DNA of 64,000 nt, taken from the NCBI GenBank assembly GCA_030410095.1, contig JAUFRC010000003.1:248001-312000 (forward strand), given 5' to 3'. Position numbers and translations under genes: made by a program. A model generated the notes under the pieces. It ran no database searches. It saw nothing but the letters and a program-made list of their open reading frames with translations, and was not told where the DNA came from. The stretch comes from Paracoccus cavernae (GTDB lineage Bacteria; Pseudomonadota; Alphaproteobacteria; Rhodobacterales; Rhodobacteraceae). How positions within the stretch are numbered: the first letter of the stretch is position 1; every line of letters begins with the position of its first letter. Of this stretch, positions 22,293 to 33,989 are shown one piece after another.

Positions 22293-22308
22293 TTCCTTTA
22301 TTGTGGAA
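22293..22308. promoter_or_regulatory. Candidate IclR operator between the SelA-like and IclR genes
   Basis: TTCCTTTATTGTGGAA lies in the 47-bp gap between the divergent genes. The TTCC/GGAA arms form the dyad typical of IclR-family sites, and the left arm also serves as the ribosome site of the SelA-like gene. A related sequence occurs upstream of the ABC binding-protein gene at 30074-30090. Confidence 0.45.
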
Positions 22309-22330
22309 TGACTGACATTAAGAGGTAGGC

Positions 22331-23095
22331 ATGACCGAAGGGCAACTGCGCAAGAGAACCAGCGGAATCGACAGAACACTGCAGATGCTGGACATTCTGG
22401 CCGACAAGCAGGTGCCGATGACGGTGTATGAATTGGCGAAGTCCGCGGGAGCGCCTGCCTCGACGATCTATCGGCTGGTCGACGAACTGGTCGAGCGCGA
22501 CATGCTGAGCCGGCGCGAGGGCAATGTCGTTTGGCTCGGCCCGCGCCTCATGCGTTACGGCATGGTCTACCGCGGCCATGTCGATGCGATTGCCCTTGCG
22601 GAACAGGTGATGGGGAAGCTTGCACGGCAAACCGGCGAGACGGTCCAGATCTGCACCAACGACGACGACATGATGCTGGTCGTGGCAATGGCCGGCGGCG
22701 AGGGGCATTTCCGCATCTCGTCCGAGGTGGGAACCCGCGTCCCGCTGAACTGGACCGCATCCGGCAGGCTGCTGTTGGGCCATCTTTCCGAGCCGGAGCG
22801 CATCGCGCGCTTTGCACGGCTTGCACAACCTTCCCGCACTGGGCTGGCCGAGACCGATCCCAAGGTTCTTTCGGATCAGGCAGCGGCGGATTTCGCCGCA
22901 AGGCTCGCGGTTCAATTGAACGCGTCGGAATTTTCGGTCGCCTGTATCGCGGCGCCGATCCGCGATGCGAAAGGGGTCTGCATCGCCACGATCTCGATCG
23001 TGACGGCGGATCGCCAGGTCGAGATGCGCGGCGACGAACTGGCCGCTGCCGTTCAGGCCGCCGCGCTCGAGGTCGAGAATGCCGTCGGGCACTAG
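22331..23095 (+). CDS. IclR family transcriptional regulator
   Basis: Intact 254-residue regulator. The N-terminal winged helix reads GIDRTLQMLDILADKQVPM, then VYELAKSAGAPASTIYRLVD. The C-terminal effector domain includes LNWTASGRLLLGHLSEPER and SVACIAAPIRDAKGVCIATI. The divergent SelA-like gene starts 47 bp away, and the regulator lies inside a catabolic locus. It probably represses the locus until the transported compound or its product binds. Confidence 0.93.
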   Translation: MTEGQLRKRTSGIDRTLQMLDILADKQVPMTVYELAKSAGAPASTIYRLVDELVERDMLSRREGNVVWLGPRLMRYGMVYRGHVDAIALAEQVMGKLARQTGETVQICTNDDDMMLVVAMAGGEGHFRISSEVGTRVPLNWTASGRLLLGHLSEPERIARFARLAQPSRTGLAETDPKVLSDQAAADFAARLAVQLNASEFSVACIAAPIRDAKGVCIATISIVTADRQVEMRGDELAAAVQAAALEVENAVGH

Positions 23096-23100
23096 CCGCA

Positions 23101-23621
23101 TCAGCTTGGCCTGATCTCGAAAATCGCCTCGATCTCGACCGTGATGTTGTTCGGCAGCGAGGCAACCCCGAAGGCCGAACGCGCGTGTTGGCCTGCGCTC
23201 CCGAATACTTCCGCCATCAGATCCGACGCGCCGTCGATGACGAACGGGTGCCGGAGAAATTCCGGCGTCGCGTTCACGAGGCCCAACAGTTTGACCACCG
23301 ACTTGACGCGATCGAGAGAGCCGAGTTCGGCGCGCAGAGCGGCAAGAATGTTCAAACCGACCAGCCGCGCGTGCTCGCGCGCGACTTCGGCGGTGACGTC
23401 ATCTCCCACTTTCCCGCATTTGAGCGACCCGTCGAATTCGATTGGCCCTGACCGGAGACATAGGCCAGCTCGCGGTGGAGCCGGACGTTGACGAAAGCGC
23501 CGATCGGCTTTGGCGGATGGTCGGGCAGCGCGATTGCCGCTGCTGCCAGCTTGTCTTCGGGCGAGGTGTTCGGGTTGACGGTGCTGTCGTGACCAGTCGG
23601 TTCAAGTTCCGGTCGCATCAT
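23101..23621 (-). CDS. RidA/YjgF family enamine-imine deaminase, one frameshift
   Basis: RidA-fold protein that hydrolyses reactive 2-aminoacrylate-type enamines or imines to keto acids and ammonia. Conserved parts are ELAYVSGQG, EHARLVGLNILAALRAELGS, VVKLLGLVNATPEF and SLPNNITVEIEAIFEIR. One C is lost near 23451; restored, the middle reads GPIEFDGSLKCGKVGDD. It starts MMRPELEPTGHDS at 23621, where its ATGATG overlaps the ATPase stop. It is the last gene of the ABC/amidohydrolase operon. It would suit a PLP elimination reaction made by the SelA-like enzyme. Confidence 0.88.
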
Positions 23622-24579
23622 CGGCCGTTTCCTTCGATATGGATGCAATGGGCGACATGGCTCGCGCCAAGCGCTACTGCCGGAGGAAGGGCAGCAGCGC
23701 ATTCCTGGGTGGCTTTGGGGCAGCGCGTTCTGAACACGCAGCCCGACGGAGGGGAGAGCGGGCTGGGAATCTGCCCCGCGAGGATCTCGCGCTTGCGTGC
23801 AGCATGGGGATCGGGGACCGGCACGGCCGACAGCAGCGCCTTGGTATAGGGATGGGCGGGCGCGCGGTGCACGACCTGCGCAGGCCCGCTTTCGACGATC
23901 CGGCCAAGATACATGACCGCAACCTGATCGCACAGGTAGTCGACGACCGACAGATCATGCGCGATGAAGAGCATGGTCAGGCCGCGTCCCTCCCGCAGAT
24001 CCAGCAGCAGGTTCAGGATCTGCGCCTGAACCGACACATCGAGCGCCGAAACGGATCTGTCGGCGACGATGAATTCGGGATCGAGTGCCAGCGCACGCGC
24101 GATGCCGATGCGCTGCCTTTGTCCGCCCGAAAACTCGTGCGGGAACCGGCTGATGCAATCGGCCGAGAGGCCGACCTCTTCCAGCAGCGCGGCGACGCGG
24201 TCGCGCCGCTCGGCCGCATTGCCGACCCGATGGGCGACCAGACCCTCCGCGATGATTTCCCCGACCTTCAGACGGGGTTCAACGAGGACACGGGGTCCTG
24301 AAACACGATCTGCATGCGGCGCCGCATCGCGGTCAGTTCGCGCTGCGGGATCGCGGTGATATCCTTCCCGTCAAAGAGGATTTCCCCGAGGTCGGCTCGA
24401 TCAGGCGCAGGACGGTCCGTCCGAGCGTGGTCTTTCCCGAACCGCTTTCGCCGACCAGTCCCACGATCGAACCACGGGCGATGTCGAGATCGATCGACTC
24501 GACGGCGTGAACCGTGCCGCGCGGGCTGTCGAAGCGCTTGCTCAGCGAGCGGATGCGGACAAGGGGAGTTCCGTCTTGG

Positions 24580-24587
<8 letters not shown>
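23618..24587 (-). CDS. Oligopeptide-type ABC transporter ATPase (OppF/DppF class), two frameshifts
   Basis: Second ATPase of a peptide/opine/nickel-type importer. Walker A is VGESGSGKTTLGRTVLRLI, signature FSGGQRQRIGIARALALDP and the H-loop FIAHDLSVVDYL. The C-terminal Opp/Dpp domain with clustered cysteines (SGCVFRTRCPKATQEC), common in this family, is present. Breaks lie near 24395 and 24275. Walker B reads VADRSVSALDVS, with R in place of the usual E after D, which could be a further sequence error or weaken ATP hydrolysis. Confidence 0.88.
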
Positions 24588-25595
<1,008 letters not shown>

Positions 25596-25599
<4 letters not shown>

Positions 25600-26719
25600 C
25601 TGGGCGCCCCGATCCGCCGCGCGGCCGCCTGCACATCGGCGCCAATGATCGTCATGCGCGGTTCGAGCACCTTTTCGAGACGCAGCACGCCGCCGTCGCT
25701 GTCGGTCGCGATCATGTCGCAGTCGGCGAGATCGAAGACGGTAAAATCCGCCCGCCGCCCCGCCGCCATCCCGTCGGGGCCGCCGAGCCCGATAATGCTG
25801 CGGGGTTGGTCGTGATCGCGGTCACCGCATCCTCGAGCCCCAGACCGACCGCCAGAAGCTTGGAGGCGGTGGTCGCCAGATCATGCACGGGGCCCGCGAT
25901 ATTGCGCAGGTGGAGGTCGGTCGAAATCGACCACGGCTTGAACCCTTCCGAGATCGCGCGACGGGCGACGTCGAAATCGAAGGAGGCGGCACCATGTCCG
26001 ATATCCATCCTGACGCCGCTGTCCGACAGCTGCCGCGCCTGTGCCCACAAAGCCGGTGTGTCCCTGATCGAGCCCGCCCGCTTGCCGTTGAAGCAATGGG
26101 TCACGATATCGCCGGGCGTCAGGATATCGAAAACCTCGTCGATCAGCGGCGGCGGCTCTCCGACGTGGACCATCAGCGGCAGCTCACACATCTCGGCGAT
26201 GCGTTTGGCGATCTTTGCGGGCGTGATGCCCCAGCTGCCGACGATGACACCGCTGGCGCGCACCTTGATCCCGCAGATCACGTCACGGTTGGCCTCGATC
26301 ACCGCAAGGGTGCGGTCGATGTCGATCGAGCGCATGTCGATCAATTCCGGAACACGGTTGCAGGCAACCAGCCCGATCGAACCGATGTTGAGGAATGCGC
26401 GCACCGTCTCGGCGGCGGGGTCGATGACATATTCCCGCAGCCCGTGGAAATTGGCCTCGCCCGCCGAGCCGGCATCGGCCATCGATGTCACCCCCGTTGC
26501 CCGCCCCGCTTCGGAAGCGCGCACGGAAATGTCGGTGCCGCCGTGCCAGACGTGGACATGCAGGTCGCTCCAGCCCGCCGAAAGATAGGCTCCGCCGCAA
26601 TCGACGGGCACGGCGCCTTCGGCAGCCTCGTCGCGGATCATGCCGTCCGGCCCGATATGGATCACGTCGACCGGATCGTTGAAGCCGACGGGGCGGAAGT
26701 TTTTAAGCGTCAGGGACAT
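25596..26719 (-). CDS. COG3964-type amidohydrolase (deacetylase-like metalloenzyme), one frameshift
   Basis: Metal-dependent amidohydrolase of about 375 residues. It resembles the dihydroorotase-like COG3964 enzymes (Atu3266, EF0837), some of which deacetylate acyl-alpha-hydroxy or amino acids. The HxH metal site is SDLHVHVWHGG and the carboxylated lysine is in CGIKVRASGVIVGSWG. Further ligands are in LMVHVGEPP, VTHCFNGK and the catalytic aspartate of SISTDLH. The frame is lost near 25780 and regained as IIGLGGPDGMAAGRRADFTV. It lies inside the ABC operon, which implies it acts on the imported compound. True dihydroorotase activity is unlikely here. Confidence 0.85.
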
Positions 26720-26720
26720 A

Positions 26721-27582
26721 TCAGGCCTCTTTGGCAAGTCGGGGGTCCAGAGCATCGCGCAAACCGTCGCCGATCATCTGAAGACTGAGGACGGCGAGAG
26801 AGATCGCCAATCCGGGAAAAACAATGAGATAGAACGCCTGGTCGAGCGTCTGCCGGCCCTCGTTGATCATCGTGCCCCAGGTCGGGACGGAGGGGTTGAC
26901 CCCGACGCCGAGGAACGAAAGTCCGGCCTCCGCCAGCATCGAATAGGCAAAGATGAAGGTCGCCTGCACGACAACGGGAGACACGATGTTGCGCAGGATG
27001 TGCTGGCGCATGATCGTCACGGTGGACGAGCCGAGGGCGCGTGCCGCTTCGACAAAGGGCAGCTCGCGGATTACCAGGGTCGCCGCCCGCACGATCCGCG
27101 CGATCCGCGGCGTATAGACGATCGAAAGCGCGATGATGACGTTGCTGACCGAGCCGCCGAAGATGGCGACCAGCGAGATCGCGAGCAGAATGTCGGGAAA
27201 GGCCATCATCGCGTCGATCAGCCGCGATATCGGCGCGTCCAATGCCCTGAAATAGCCGCCGAGCATGCCGAGAACGATGCCTGCCGCTGTGGCCAGAACC
27301 GCGACACCGACCCCGATGGTGAGCGAGACGCGTCCCGCAAACAGGATCCGCGACAGGACGTCTCGCCCGAAGGCATCGGTGCCCATCAGATGTTCGGAGC
27401 CGGGGGGATAAGCCTTGCCCGCACCGACATGCGCGCCGGATCCGCCGGAGCCAGCTGGGATGCGAAAACCGCAGACAGCAGGATCAGCACAAAGACGGCG
27501 AGCGCGATCAGGACCGCCGGCCGACGGGCCATCGTCCGCCACAGGCCGGGTTCTCGAAAACGCGGGTTCCGGAAGCTGCCAT
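26721..27582 (-). CDS. Oligopeptide-type ABC permease (OppC/DppC class), two frameshifts near the start
   Basis: Inner-membrane permease of about 285 residues. After breaks near 27560 and 27415 the N-terminus reads RPAVLIALAVFVLILLSAVF, then GTDAFGRDVLSRILFAGRVS, the DppC hallmark. The EAA loop is ARALGSSTVTIMRQHILRNI. The start at 27582 lies 3 bp after the DppB stop. The stop abuts the amidohydrolase start. Confidence 0.9.
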
Positions 27583-27585
27583 TTC

Positions 27586-28527
27586 TCAGTACCTCACGCG
27601 CTTGTCGATCAGCAGATAAAGCAGGTCCACTGCGAGGTTGATCAGGATATAAAGCGTGGCCACAACGACCAGAGTGCCCTGGATCACGGGATAATCGCGG
27701 CGCTCGACGGCGCTGACGACCAAATTCCCCATGCCGGGAATGTTGAAGACGCGCTCCGTCACCACCGCCCCCGAGACCAGCATCGCGAAGGTCAGGCCGA
27801 TGACCGTCACGACAGGGATTGCCGCATTCTTCAGCGCGTGGCGGAGCAGAACGCGCCTCTCGCCCATGCCTTTCGAGCGCGCGGTGCGGATGTAATCCTC
27901 GCCGAGAACATCGAGCATCGAGGCCCGCGTGAACCGCAGGATCAGCGCCGAGTTCACAATCCCCAGCACGATCGAGGGCAGCAGCAGATGCCAGATGCGC
28001 TCGTCAAATGTGGCGCCGGGTCCGCCGTATCCGGCTGCCGGAAACCACCCCAGTTCGGTGGCGAAATAGCGCTGGAACATCAGTCCGGTCCAGAACGAGG
28101 GGATCGAGGCTGCCAACATCGCTGTCGATATGCTCGCCTGATCGAAGAACGAGCCGCGGCGATAGGCCGACCAAACGCCGATAGGCAGCGCGATCACCAG
28201 CGCGATGAGCAACGACATCAGCGCCAAAAGCACGGTCGGCTCGGCCCTTTCGGCAAGGACGCTGGTGACCGGACGGCTGAAGTAGAGCGACTGGCCGAGA
28301 TCGCCGCGAAGGGCGCGCGACATATAGGCCAGATATTGTTCGGCGATCGAGCGGTCGAGGCCGAGGCGTTCGCGCAAGGCCGCCGCATCGGCAGGCGTCG
28401 CGTCCGGCCCCAGCATCAAGGCGGCAGGGTCACCGGGCGCGAGCCTGACGATCACGAAAGAGATCGTCAGGACGAGCAGGACAACGACGATCAGCCCGCC
28501 GAAACGCTTGAGGATATAACGGGACAC
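27586..28527 (-). CDS. Oligopeptide-type ABC permease (OppB/DppB class)
   Basis: Intact 313-residue permease. It begins MSRYILKRFGGLIVVVLLVL, the typical DppB first helix, followed by RLAPGDPAALMLGPDATPAD. The EAA loop reads ARSKGMGERRVLLRHALKNA. It follows the binding-protein gene after 25 bp. Confidence 0.95.
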   Translation of the reverse strand: MSRYILKRFGGLIVVVLLVLTISFVIVRLAPGDPAALMLGPDATPADAAALRERLGLDRSIAEQYLAYMSRALRGDLGQSLYFSRPVTSVLAERAEPTVLLALMSLLIALVIALPIGVWSAYRRGSFFDQASISTAMLAASIPSFWTGLMFQRYFATELGWFPAAGYGGPGATFDERIWHLLLPSIVLGIVNSALILRFTRASMLDVLGEDYIRTARSKGMGERRVLLRHALKNAAIPVVTVIGLTFAMLVSGAVVTERVFNIPGMGNLVVSAVERRDYPVIQGTLVVVATLYILINLAVDLLYLLIDKRVRY

Positions 28528-28552
28528 GAACGCCTCCTACCCGATCACGCGG

Positions 28553-30067
28553 TCACTCTTTCGACGCATTCCAGAAATACGGCCAAGGCGACGGATCGAC
28601 CCCGTTCAGAGCCTTCGACTTGCCCAGAACCGCATTGAAGTTGCCGATCTTGATGAAGCCGACATCCGCGAGATTGGCGCCCTGAAGCTGCCCGAACAGC
28701 TCGACGCGTTTCGCCTGATCGGTTTCGGCCAGAAAGGCCTCGGCGATCTTGTCCTTTTCGGGCTCGCTCCAGCCGAGGCGGGATGTCGTGAAATACATGT
28801 CCGTCAGGGCGGGCTCGGGCAGGAAAGGCGAATGCGAAATGTAGATGTCCCACAGGGCGGGATTGTTGCGCTGCTCTCCCAGTGTCGCCCAATCGACAAC
28901 GTCCAGCTGAACCTTGAGGCCGGCCGCCTCCAGCGCCATTTTCGCGACTTCGGCCATCTTGTAGTGGAACTCGTACTGGCGCGACGTGAGAATGCGCAGC
29001 GGCGTGCCGTCATAGCCTGCCGCGGACAGCGCCTCGGCCGCTTTGGCGGGATCGTTCACGTTGTAGAGCTCGATCCCGTTCTCGACCCGCCACGGCCAGC
29101 CTTCGGGATACATCGCACCATCGGTCTTGAAGAACTTGTCGTCCCCGAAGGCCGCGAACATCATGTCGTCCATCGGCAGAGCCATCTGCACGGCCTGCCG
29201 GATGCCCGGATTGGTCATCAATCCCTCTTTGTGGTTCACGGCAAAGACGGGCCAGCCAAAGCCTTCGAGCATCATCGGCTCCGCCGTGCTGCTTGCCGAC
29301 ACGCGGTCGAAAGACTCGGCGGGCAGGCTGTCGGCAAAGTCGAACTGGCCCGAAAGCAAGCCCTCGACCCGCGTGTTGGGATCCGGAGTGGGAATGAAGC
29401 GGATCTCGTCGGGCACCTGCCCGCGCTTTCCGGCACCGCCGTTTGTCGGCTCTTCGCGCGGTTTGAAACCGTCGAACCGGACGAGTTGGAGATATTGATC
29501 CGGAACCCGCTCGCCGACCTGATAGGGGCCTGTTCCGACGACTTTCTCCAGCTGGTCCGCCTGGTTCTCGGACGGATAGATCGCCGCTGCGGAGTTCGAG
29601 AAGGCCAGCAGCGACAAGAGCGGCGCATAGGGCGTGGAAAGCGTGATCTGGACGGTATCCGGACCGACGGCCTTGATTTCCGCGATCTTGTCCGCCGCGC
29701 CTTTGCCGCGCGTGGCGAGCTTGAGCCAACGGTTCAACGAGGAAACCACGTCCTCGGGATCGAGCGCCGAACCGTCGTGGAATGTCACATCCGTCCGAAG
29801 CGGAATATCATAGACCAGACCATCCGGCGATATGCTAGGCATGTCCTTGGCCAGAAGAGGCGCGACATTCCATTGCGAATCAAAGGTATAGAGCGTCTCG
29901 ACAACGTGTTGGGTAACAATGCTGACGACATCCTTGGTCGAGACAACCGGATCAAGGGTATCAGGCTCGCCCACAATGGCGACATTCACGACGCCGGCAG
30001 CCAAAGCCGGCGGCACCATAAGCATAGATGCGGCCGTAGCCAGGAAGAAGGATCGGGGAAAGGACAA
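28553..30067 (-). CDS. ABC transporter substrate-binding protein, family 5
   Basis: Periplasmic family-5 binding protein of about 505 residues, intact. After a signal peptide (FPRSFFLATAASMLMVPPALA) it has EPDTLDPVVSTKDVV, TDVTFHDGSALDPEDVVSSL and the typical FAVNHKEGLMTNPGIRQAV. A TTG at 30067 has GGAGG 5 nt upstream. An in-frame GTG at 30079 lacks a ribosome site, so I prefer TTG. It is the first gene of an operon reading SBP, B, C, amidohydrolase, D, F, RidA. Cargo is probably an acylated amino or hydroxy acid, judged from the enzymes. Confidence 0.92.
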   Translation of the reverse strand: MSFPRSFFLATAASMLMVPPALAAGVVNVAIVGEPDTLDPVVSTKDVVSIVTQHVVETLYTFDSQWNVAPLLAKDMPSISPDGLVYDIPLRTDVTFHDGSALDPEDVVSSLNRWLKLATRGKGAADKIAEIKAVGPDTVQITLSTPYAPLLSLLAFSNSAAAIYPSENQADQLEKVVGTGPYQVGERVPDQYLQLVRFDGFKPREEPTNGGAGKRGQVPDEIRFIPTPDPNTRVEGLLSGQFDFADSLPAESFDRVSASSTAEPMMLEGFGWPVFAVNHKEGLMTNPGIRQAVQMALPMDDMMFAAFGDDKFFKTDGAMYPEGWPWRVENGIELYNVNDPAKAAEALSAAGYDGTPLRILTSRQYEFHYKMAEVAKMALEAAGLKVQLDVVDWATLGEQRNNPALWDIYISHSPFLPEPALTDMYFTTSRLGWSEPEKDKIAEAFLAETDQAKRVELFGQLQGANLADVGFIKIGNFNAVLGKSKALNGVDPSPWPYFWNASKE

Positions 30068-30073
30068 CGCAAC

Positions 30074-30110
30074 CTCCACTATTATGGCATATCTCCCATT
30101 ATTACGTCAT
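30074..30110. promoter_or_regulatory. Tandem IclR-like sites upstream of the ABC operon
   Basis: CTCCACTATTATGGCAT (30074-30090) matches the IclR-promoter site at 22293-22308, read on its minus strand, at 11 of 16 positions. Its core TATTATGGCAT recurs as TATTACGTCAT at 30100-30110, exactly 20 bp on. The first copy overlaps the ribosome site of the binding-protein gene. Confidence 0.4.
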
Positions 30111-30602
30111 TCGGAAGATCGTCTGTCAAGCGTTTCGTCTGTGAGGGATTTCGCTTTCGTCACGGGGAGTCGGGTCACGGGTGGGGAAGCGGGAGTTTCT
30201 GCCGGAGTCGCGGCCGAGAGGCGCGGGCGCTTCGCGCCACGAGCCGAGAGCCCGAAGAGGCGGGAAATCGCGTCCCTGTCCGAGCGTTTCATGGCATTGT
30301 CGTCCAAGCGGAGAATGCGCCGCTCGGGCGCGCGAAGCGCTCGGGGCGTCGCGGCAAGGGGTCTCGGACGATGGCCGGAGCGTTTTGGCCGGAAAGCGCG
30401 GCGATCAGCCTCTTTCTGCCACGGCCTGCGCTTGCGTGTCGCGCGACGACATGACGACAAAAGCCATGCGGGGGTGAATCGCGCGGCACCGCCTGCGCAT
30501 TCAGACATGCGGGCTCCATCGGAGCAGACTTAGGGATTTCGACGCGTCAGAGCGTGGCGCGCCTGCTCCGCGCCGCGGCCACGGCCCGCGGAATGGATCA
30601 CG
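30111..30602. other. Intergenic region between the ABC operon and rarA
   Basis: No convincing gene on either strand. GC-rich stem-forming sequence near 30556-30592 (GGCGCG/CGCGCC and a CCGCGG stem) follows the rarA stop and may end its transcript. It has no T-run. Confidence 0.35.
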
Positions 30603-31903
30603 TCACCATTTCGTCTTGGCTTGCGGCCGCATCTGCAGCCGCTCCCAGAAATCATCCGAGCGGCTTTCGAAGGTTGCGCCGCCGCGGCCGTCGCTTTGGT
30701 AAAAGCTGCCGCGCGGGATGCCCGGCGTGTAATCCTGCTCGACCCAGCCGCGCGCATCGTCATGGGGAAAAGATAGCCCTCGTGACCCAGCTTTGCCGCG
30801 CCTTTGTAATGGGTGTCGCGCAGATAAAGCGGCACATTCAGCGGCGCCTCGGAGGTGACATAGCCCATCGCCAATGCGATCCCGCGATGGGCCGCGTTCG
30901 ATTTGGGCGCGCGCGCCACATGCAAAGCCGCATGGGCAAGGATGATCTGGGCCTCGGGATAGCCGATTTTCTCGACCGCATGCAGCGCGGCAACGGCGGT
31001 TTGCAGCGCGCTATTATCGGCAAGGCCCACATCTTCCGAGGCATGGATCATGATCCGGCGCGCGATATAGCGCGGATCCTCGCCCGCATGGATCATGCGC
31101 GCCAGCCAGTAAAGCGTGCCGTCGGGGTCAGATCCGCGCATGGATTTCACGAAGGCCGAGGTGATGTCGTAATGGGCGTCGCCCGATCTGTCATGATTGA
31201 CCGGGGCGGCGGCAAAGGCCTCGTCCATCATCGCGTCGGTGATCTCGACCTCATTCGGACCGCGCCCGACGGCCAGCCCTTCAAGCGTGGTCAGCGCACG
31301 GCGCACATCCCCGCCCGAGCGGCCCGCCAGCGTCTTGATCTGCGCATCCGACATGCTGACGGGCGCGCCTTCGCGGACAAGCTGCGCGATGCCGCGCCGG
31401 ACCAGCTGCTCCATATCCGCGATGGCCACGGGTTCCAGCTTCAGGATGGTCGAGCGCGAGACCAGCGCCGGCGGCAGCGTATGATAGGGGTTGCCGGTCG
31501 TCGCCCCCATGAAATCGGCGACCCCGTTTTCGCAGATCGACAGCAGGTCGTCGGCTTGCGTGGCGGAAAAGCGGTGAACCTCGTCGACGAAGATGAGCAA
31601 GGGCTTCATGCGGGCCTCGTCGGCCAGTTTGCGCAGATCCGCGACACCGGCCCGCGTGGCATGAAGCTGGCGGAACTCCTTGCCGATCATCGCGCCGACC
31701 GCCTGCGCAATCGAGGTCTTGCCGACACCCGGCGGGCCGTAGAGAATGATGCTGCCCAAGGCTTTTGCCTTGATCCGGCGCCGCAGCGTCGAGCCTTCGG
31801 CGGTAATGGCGTGCTGGCCGACAATCTCGTCCAGCGTGCGCGGGCGCATCCGTGCCGCAAGCGGCTGCTCGGAAAGCGGCTCGGCTTTGTCAAAAAGATC
31901 CAT
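30603..31903 (-). CDS. rarA: Replication-associated recombination protein A (MgsA/RarA), one frameshift
   Basis: AAA+ ATPase of the clamp-loader clade that acts at stalled replication forks with SSB and RecA. About 434 residues. It has RMRPRTLDEIVGQHAI, Walker A YGPPGVGKTSIAQ, Walker B FVDEVHRFSATQADDLL, sensor GATTGNPYHTLPPALVSRS and the conserved tail APLNVPLYLRDTHYKGAAKLG. One C is lost near 30764 (FPHDDARGW). Restored, the protein ends FWERLQMRPQAKTKW at 30603. It is probably chromosomal housekeeping. Confidence 0.95.
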
Positions 31904-32077
31904 GCGGGCGCACCTCGGGGTCAGGACAATGCAAGGCGCCGGATCGCGACGCCGCCTTGCGGCAGGTTGGGAAAAGGTCGGGATGGGGTGTCCCTACCGG
32001 CCGAATGCCGACTTAGGATGAGGGCCCGCCGAATGTCAAAGCCGCTCGGTGAATTGGCGGCGCGCGCGGCGCCAGGT

Positions 32078-33741
32078 TCAGGCGGGACGCGCGACGCCTC
32101 TGGGCTCGGAGAGGCGGGTTTCGCGCAATTCGCCCAATTCCTCCATGATCGGATAGGCCACCGAAGCGAGATGCGCGTTGATCCGTTTGAGATCGCGCAG
32201 CAGGTCCAGATGAATCGCGCTGGTTTCGATGGCCTGCGCCCGCCCTCGCGCACCCGCTCCAGATGGCGCGCGGCGGATTGCGCTTCGAGTTTGCGGCTCC
32301 CGAGCTTCCGGTCGATCAGACGCCGTGCGAGCAGCGGATCGCGCGACAGGAAAATCGCCTGCGCCAGCTCGAGGTTCTCGCGCGTATGGTCAAAAACTCC
32401 GTCAGCTCGGCCAGCCCTTCATCCGAAAAGCTGAGGTTTTTGCGCGCCCTTTGGCCGCAATCCCCGCAAGGCCGCGATTGACGGTATCGCCGACATGCTC
32501 GAGGTTGATCGCATAGGACATGATGTCTTGTGCCCGCCGTTCCTCCTGCGCGGTAAGCGCACCTCGATTCAATCGGGCGACATAAAGCTTGATCGCCTCG
32601 TGAAGCCCGTCCACCTCCTGCTCCAGCCCCGCAATCGCCGCAATCGCGGCCTCCTCGCCGGTGGTCAGGACATCGCGCGCCCGACCGAGCATCGCGCCGG
32701 TGACATCGCCGAGCCGCAACGCCTCGCGCGCGGCAACCGCCAGCGCCATTTCCGGCATGCCGAGCAGGCTGTCGTCGAGATAGCTCTGTGCGGTGCGGTC
32801 CTCGGTCCGCGGGGTCGGCAGCAGACGCGCGGCCAGCTGGCCGACCCCGTCCAGAACCGGAAGAAAGACCAGCAACAGCGTCAGATTGAACGACAGATGC
32901 GCGAGGACCACGAAATTCGCCGGATCCTGCGCGACCTGCGAAACTGCGCGCGCCAGCGGGTCCGCGGCGATCACGACGACCAGCGCGCCGCTGGCCCGCA
33001 CCACGAGATTGGCGAGCGTGAGCCGCCTTGCGGCGATCCCCTCGCCCTGAACCGCCAGAAAAGGCGGCACCGCGCCGCCAAGATTGGCACCGGCGACCAG
33101 CGTCAATGCGAGCTCCGGCCCGACGACGCCTGCCGCGGCGAGCATCATCACCAACACCACGACCGCGAGGCTCGACGAGCCGAGCATCGCCAGCAGAGCC
33201 GCCACGATCGCCGCGATCACCGGCGCATCGGCCAGCGCCGAAAGCACCATCGCGACCGTGGGCGCGGCCCGCAGCGGCGCCGTCACCGCGCCGAGAAGTT
33301 GAAGCGCCAGCAGCATCAACCCCAGCCCCAACACGGCGCGCCCGATCGCGCGGGACCTCTCGGCCCCGCCGCCCTTGGAGAGCCAAACACCCAGAAAGAT
33401 CAGCGCGCTCCCGAGCCAATGCAGGTCGCTCGACAAGACCACCGTCACCACCGCCGTGCCGAGGTTCGCGCCAAGCATCATCGCTTGCGCCATGCGCGGC
33501 CGCACGAGATCGCGCGCGGTGAAAGAGGCGATCAGCACGGCGGTCGCTGTGCTCGACTGCAGTCCAAGCGTCGCCACGAAGCCCCAGAATGCGGCGCTGA
33601 CGCGGTTGCGCGTGCCCCGCGCCAGCCATTGCCGCAGCTGCGTGCCAAAGGCCGCGAGCACGCCGGTCTTGATGAGATCAAGCCCCAGAGCAGCAGCGCC
33701 ACCGCGCCGAGCAGGTCGATAAGCTGAATTGTCGAGGCCAC
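32078..33741 (-). CDS. Na/Pi cotransporter family protein with C-terminal PhoU domain, three frameshifts
   Basis: Inner-membrane protein of about 555 residues related to NptA/YjbB. Two Na/Pi repeats are visible: GLQSSTATAVLIASFTARDL with the QSSTA motif, and AGANLGGAVPPFLAVQGEG. A PhoU-like helical domain follows (EAAIAAIAGLEQEVDGLHEA, MSYAINLEHVGDTVNRGL) to the end at 32078. Breaks fall near 33688, 32415 and 32245. The start is probably the GTG at 33741 (MASTIQLIDLLGAVALLLW). E. coli YjbB, of the same architecture, exports phosphate. A LacI-type palindrome lies 56 bp upstream, so it probably belongs to the adjoining regulon. Confidence 0.85.
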
Positions 33742-33796
33742 GCCACACCCCTGCCCGCCGGCAACTTCGTCCGGTTGGGATCCATCGTGGCAGCTG

Positions 33797-33812
33797 TTGC
33801 ACAGCAGTGCAA
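33797..33812. promoter_or_regulatory. LacI-type operator, copy 1
   Basis: TTGCACAGCAGTGCAA, one position off a perfect dyad, lies in the gap between the divergent Na/Pi transporter (start 33741) and lacI-family gene (start 33990). The same palindrome recurs at 38082 and 43570, so it is likely the operator of this regulator and autoregulatory. Confidence 0.7.
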
Positions 33813-33989
33813 GAATTTCGTATGACTGCGGCAATCTCCCTGCGGAGCTATTGCGGTCTCTTGTCACGGAACTGTCGAAAATCTAAGCGATAGCAGGGAA
33901 TAATCGCTCCGGACCACATCCGAAAGGATGTTTTTCTTGTCGCGGTTTTTGTGCAAGATAGGGGTGAAACCTTGGGGACGGATGGGCCG

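Noticed and set aside
30554..32434. 626-codon open frame on the plus strand
   Set aside because: Antisense to rarA; no recognisable domain and typical shadow composition.
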